Positions 60,073 through 64,000 of a DNA stretch of 64,000 nucleotides are shown here, in pieces (position 1 is the first letter of the stretch; the number at the start of each line of letters is the position of its first letter). The position numbers and the translations under genes are program-made. This DNA comes from Calcarisporiella thermophila CBS 279.70 (taxonomy: Eukaryota > Calcarisporiellomycota). The notes beneath the pieces were generated by a model. That model searched no databases. It was not told where the DNA came from and saw nothing but the letters and a program-made list of their open reading frames with translations. The stretch covers positions 85,271-149,270 of the forward strand of contig NW_027192221.1 in assembly GCF_041956535.1 (NCBI RefSeq). Reading direction: 5' to 3'.

Positions 60073-60660
60073 TTAGTCTGAATTTTTCCTCACGAAGCGT
60101 ATTTGACTTCCTGCGCGAATCCCAAGAGTGTCGAGGCGCGTTTTCTCTCCCGCTAATTTTTGCCCCTCAAACACAAGGCAATATCGGTTCCAGATATACC
60201 TCCTGTGCCCATATCACGCGGTTAAGATTAGGGGAGAGGAGCCGAACAGCAAAGAGCACATACCAGTTGATTTTTCGCTTCGAACCCTGATTCGCGCGCG
60301 TTGCTGCCGTTTGCACCAGCTGCTTCAGCTCGGCCACCGTCGCGCTTTGATGGACGATCACGCCTAAATGGATCCATCAGCGTAAGCAATCTTCCCGCCG
60401 CGAATGAATCGGGAAAAGCTATATAATTTACTCAAGGGGGCGAGTGATCCTCGTAGGATGCTTATGCGAACGGCCGCGCCCTGCTCTAGGGCAATGAGAT
60501 GGTCGATTTCTTGGAGGGTTGGATCGGGGGGCAGATCCGAGAGGAGAGGATCCTGGAGAAGGGAATGGAAGAGGGCGGAAAGCGCGTCTTCGGCCGGGAA
60601 AGGGCCGCTGCTCGTTGGCCCCGTGTTGGCCCTGTGGATTTGGGCTTGGGATCGGGGCAT
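60073..60660 (-). CDS. SNRNP25: U11/U12 snRNP 25 kDa protein (SNRNP25)
   Basis: Component of the minor (U12-type) spliceosome U11/U12 di-snRNP. 152 residues from exons 60660-60432, 60363-60264 and 60202-60073. The match is continuous: LLQDPLLSDLPPDPTLQEID, LIALEQGAAVRISILR, VIVHQSATVAELKQLVQ, INWRYIWNRY and LDTLGIRAGSQIRFVRKN. This is a ubiquitin-like fold with the DPLL(S/C)DLP start of animal SNRNP25. The ATG at 60660 is the first; a short extra N-terminus relative to animal forms is present. The introns themselves are ordinary GT-AG. The gene is divergent from the Lsb5 gene, 231 bp apart. Confidence 0.88.
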
Positions 60661-60891
60661 TGATAGCGTCGCGAGCACAAGCGAAGCCAGCAAGCCAATT
60701 TCGAGGAAAAATGAAGAAGCCAGCTCACATGAAGAGCCTCTCTGCGGAGTTTCAAGTGCGCGATGAAGGTTTTTTCTTAGAAAATCAGAGCTGGAGACTT
60801 GGAAATTCCCTAACTAACTAGCTGGACTCGCAACAGCCACCCTTTGCACTCTGATCCATCATTCCCCTCCCTTCTCCTCCAGCCAAGCGCC

Positions 60892-62457
60892 ATGGGACTT
60901 TTCTCCAAACCTCCTCCCCGCACATCCATATCCGAAAACATCGAGTGGGTCACGAATCCCGAGCATTCCGAGGAGGACTGGACCATTATCTTCCAGATTG
61001 TCGAGGTGGTCAAGTCCTCCGCCGAGGGACCACGTGAGGCCGCCAAGGCAATCAGGAGGCGGCTCAACACAGGGAATGGAAAGGCGACGGGATTCACCAT
61101 CACCGTGTGGCAGGCGCTAGTCGAGAACTGCGGAAACAATTTTCTAAGTATGCCGGCTTGTCCATGACAAAGCGTGCGAGACATGAGAGGGCGGCCAGTG
61201 AAGCTAAATGAAGACATTTATTTTGACATAGTCCAAATGACGCGGCCCCATTTTATCGAGGACATAACCCGATGCTATTCTGAATCGGTGGGATTTCGAA
61301 ATTGAAGGAGAGAGGCAAATTAGGGTTTTTAATACTCATGGCCCCTCTTTTAATCCATTAGAGCGATGAGAATCGGGACCGCATCCTGAAGCTCCTCTAT
61401 GAATGCAAGGCCCTGTGCAAAGACGATGCTGAATTCCACCCCATTTTGCAGTTGTATTCCCAGCTGAGCCATTCGCGTGGGGTAAGCACACCGTCCCATG
61501 TGATTGCTTCTACTGCATGGCACTAAACAACATGTTATTCCATCGGACCATGAAGCCTTATGCCCGTCATCACACAGGCACCATTAATCCCGAGGTAGTC
61601 GAAGATACCGCACGCGTGATGAGCGCGGAGGCGATGAGAAATGATATCCAATCCACGCGTGCTAACGTGCAAGTCTTGTCCGAAAGTCTCGGCTTTGTGG
61701 CTCCCGGAGAAGACATCACGAAGAATGAAGTGATACAGGTATGTAGGATGGTTTTGTTTTGTTTTCCCCCTCCTCCGCAGGCTTTCCATCCGCGCCTGAC
61801 CGGTTGCAATGTGTAGGAGTTTTACGCAAAGTGCAAGGACAACCACGGGCAGATCATGCAATATATACAGGAGTGCAGCGATGAGAAAGATATGCGTGCG
61901 TTGCTTTTGTTTGAATATTTCTGGATGCTGCAGAGAGCCATCGTTGCTAACTAACGGCTATTGCTCTATTTCCTGTGAGCAGAGGAGCTACTCGAACTCA
62001 ACCAGGACCTGCTGAACGTCTTCCGGATGTACGATGAGATCATTGAGAACGGATTTGTAGATGCGGCTTTGGCCCTTTCGAGGACCAGAGCGCCCACCGA
62101 CTCAGCGGCCCCCACAACAACCACTACCACCAGCGCCAACCCCGGCTCGGCCCCTGCGGGCGCAGGAAAGCAAGGGTTGAGCGACGTCAGTCTGATCTAC
62201 TTCGGGGGCTCGGAGTGGACGACACCAAGCAACAGGTAAATGTCATCCTAATGATGTCCATTTTCCCTAGAGTGGAAGAGGACACTGAACCCTACTTGAC
62301 TTGAAGTAGTGACGCGGCTCGTGGTGCCCCATCCGCCACTGCCTCATCGATGTCCACAAACCCGTTTGCTAACCCTGCGGCACGGCCGGCACCAGATCCA
62401 TTCAGCGATGACAATGCCATCCTAGATGAATTTGATCCGCTGCGCACGCGGAAATGA
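60892..62457 (+). CDS. LSB5: VHS/GAT-domain endocytic adaptor, Lsb5-like
   Basis: About 364 residues from seven exons: 60892-61147, 61232-61287, 61362-61481, ~61556-61738, 61817-61895, 61983-62235 and 62310-62457. VHS domain: NIEWVTNPEHSEEDWTIIFQ, KAIRRRLN, WQALVENCGNNF, ending LLYECKALC. GAT-like helices follow (VEDTARVMSAEAMRNDIQST; ELLELNQDLLNVFRMYDEII). The tail has NPF (STNPFANP) and DPF (PDPFSDDN), short motifs that bind EH domains and AP-2 in endocytosis. Yeast Lsb5 links Las17/actin and ubiquitin at the membrane. The exon 3/4 boundary is uncertain: a GTAAGC donor needs an acceptor at 61555, while the stronger CACAG acceptor at 61577 needs a GTGGGG donor. Confidence 0.88.
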
Positions 62458-63975
62458 GCAAAGATTTAGGGGGCGAAGGTTCATGTATCTTCATGATTGG
62501 CTATACCGGCATATGAGTATGCCAGCAATAATTTCTATGATAATTTTCGTGTTTTTAAATTAATCTTTGATTCCATATTCCTACGGATAACTTAATAAGA
62601 GATGGAGGATGTGTTTGTATCAGCTCAGGATGAAAATGGGAGAGCCCATTTCTCGGCCAAAGATGGGCCAAGAAGATCAGAATAGCCCCAGAGAGGGGAA
62701 TAATGGGCCGATGAAGACAGCGGCCAATGCAAGACGCGATGAAATCTCTCCTGCCATTCCTTCCCATTAAATTTCCCAGGAATCCTCTCCGCAGCCGAGG
62801 GGGGGGGGGGAGCTTTTGACAAAGTCTTCGGAAAGCTGCTCCAGGGAGAGGGTTAGGATAGTGGGGATATGGTCCAATTATGGACGCCAAGCACAAGCTG
62901 GGCCGAAGAGGAGAAGGAAAATAAAAAGTCGCGCAGCAGAGCGATGTGAGACGCTGTGGGCCGCCTATACTGCCGAGAGCGCTGTAGGGGGATACCGCGG
63001 CCAAAGAGGAGCTGATCCCCACGAGAGGTTGCATCTGCTTCTGACTCTGAAATGCCGGGTTTGCATTTGAATTAAAGGAGTATAAATCTGCAGGATGCTT
63101 GGAAGCATGCAGCGGCGGAAGCCTCTAATCGATGCGCTGGTGCTCTGGGTTCGCAGGGGCCCAAGCTATGTACGCAGGCGGGCCGTGATTTTTCAAGGGG
63201 AGCGAGGACAGGGAAAAATGCAAAAAATGAAAATCCCATAAAACAAGAATCGATAGGATATATATAGTGAAATCCAATTCCCCCCCGCGCCGCGCCTATT
63301 CGTGCTGAGCTGTGCGACGCGGAGCACTCGACTCCTTGTCGATGCCTTTGATGCTCGGGTTGGATTCGAATCCCGATCCCGCTTCCCCATATATGCCCAA
63401 GATTGGCTAAGCGTCCTTGTCTTAGTAGACCCCCCCCAGAGTGACGGGGGGAGGGATCCACGCCTCTGTCGCGCGCAAAGCCGCCCGCCCGCCTTGCGCG
63501 GGGGTCTGGGGGGAGAAACTGGAGAAGGGCAGAGACACAGAATGTTCCCAACGCGACTATCAAACATGAAACCGTCAGCAAGTGTTCTTGATCCGGCTTG
63601 ATCCTGCGGCTCCATTAAGGTATATTGTGTCGCGGATGGTAGTGATATGAGGGAGGGCGCGGGGTGATTGGCCGGAGGAAGGGGTATTATCGATCTAGAC
63701 TAAACTCCGATTGAAATCACTGCGAATGAATCGACCGATTTGGGGTGCGCGTTTTTGCTGAGCTTTATTGTAACTTAAAATTGCTGGTCAGATACCGGTT
63801 TCGATTGGTCGCAACCACAAGAGGAGGGCCAACCAAAAAATTTTTCACCAGGCTTACGTCACCTTTGAAAATGTAAACAAACAGCTGTAGTAAATAAATG
63901 TAAATCTGCAACCCTCTAGCACCTTTCTCCCTCTTTCACTTCTCGTCTTCAGTCTGAACTCTTACTCCCGTTGAA
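62458..63975. other. intergenic region with G/C tracts and a tRNA-like relic
   Basis: G tract near 62799-62810 and C runs near 63273-63280 and 63431-63437. Frames at 62555-63034 and 63072-63615 (-) have low-information composition and no domain. Part of the last reads RDSNP, the translation often produced by antisense tRNA T-arms. A tRNA-like fragment lies at about 63306-63376 (see findings). A C/T-rich leader precedes the ATG at 63976. Confidence 0.4.
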
Positions 63976-64000
63976 ATGGCTGCCACTAAAGAACATCTTT
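63976..64000 (+). CDS. possible 5' end of a further gene (partial)
   Basis: ATGGCTGCCACTAAAGAA follows a pyrimidine-rich leader and has a good start context (purine at -3, G at +4). Only eight codons (MAATKEHL) are inside the window, so it cannot be identified. Confidence 0.3.

Noticed and set aside
62555-63615. Overlapping minus-strand frames up to 169 codons
   Set aside because: Low-information Pro/Arg/Ser composition; one contains the RDSNP string expected from an antisense tRNA relic.

Overview
This window is nuclear DNA from a fungus. The proteins are fungal in type: Ste12, TAF1 with a zinc knuckle, an Mso1-like exocytosis factor, monopolin Csm1, Dsc/Tul1, FMC1, Lsb5 and TMEM50/Vps68. 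Most genes carry several short introns, usually 60-90 bp, and spacing is tight. A secreted double-psi-barrel/3D-domain protein of a kind I associate with zygomycete-grade fungi, a U11/U12 snRNP protein (SNRNP25) and a YTH reader with polyglutamine tracts point to an early-diverging lineage rather than a yeast or typical ascomycete. The exact taxon cannot be fixed from sequence alone.

Layout. 0-7 kb: a secreted amidase (-), a 518-base run of N flanked by 53-nt inverted repeats (an unassembled DNA transposon), and a long coiled-coil protein (+). 7.7-17 kb: a plus-strand run holding a P5-type ATPase with a cysteine-rich ectodomain, a small secreted protein, an Mso1-like protein and a secreted 3D-domain protein. 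17-30 kb: a proline-rich tail-membrane protein (-), a three-RRM protein (+), a very small possible gene (-), Ste12 (+) and an unrecognised protein (-). 30-40.2 kb: three minus-strand genes, TAF1, a CorA/Mnr2-type Mg2+ transporter and a YTH reader. 41.5-49.5 kb: TMEM50/Vps68, a C2H2 factor, Csm1, Tul1/Dsc1, FMC1 and a second C2H2 factor paralogous to the first. 51.7-56 kb: a DUF2306 membrane protein and an acidic unknown with a possible Atg8-interacting motif. 57-62.5 kb: a tandem pair of short-chain dehydrogenases, SNRNP25 and an Lsb5-like VHS/GAT adaptor. A further gene may begin at 63976.

The genes do not form one pathway. There are functional echoes only: membrane traffic and protein quality control (Mso1-like, Tul1/Dsc1, Lsb5, Vps68, P5 ATPase), transcription (TAF1, Ste12, two C2H2 factors) and RNA handling (YTH, RRM, SNRNP25). 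Spliced models were built by hand from GT-AG (twice GC-AG) junctions, and every multi-exon total given below is a multiple of three. The most interesting items are the cysteine-rich-ectodomain P5 ATPase with altered core motifs, the minor-spliceosome protein, the gap-spanning transposon ends and the patchwork divergence of the tandem dehydrogenases. No rRNA gene, intact tRNA or CRISPR array was found.
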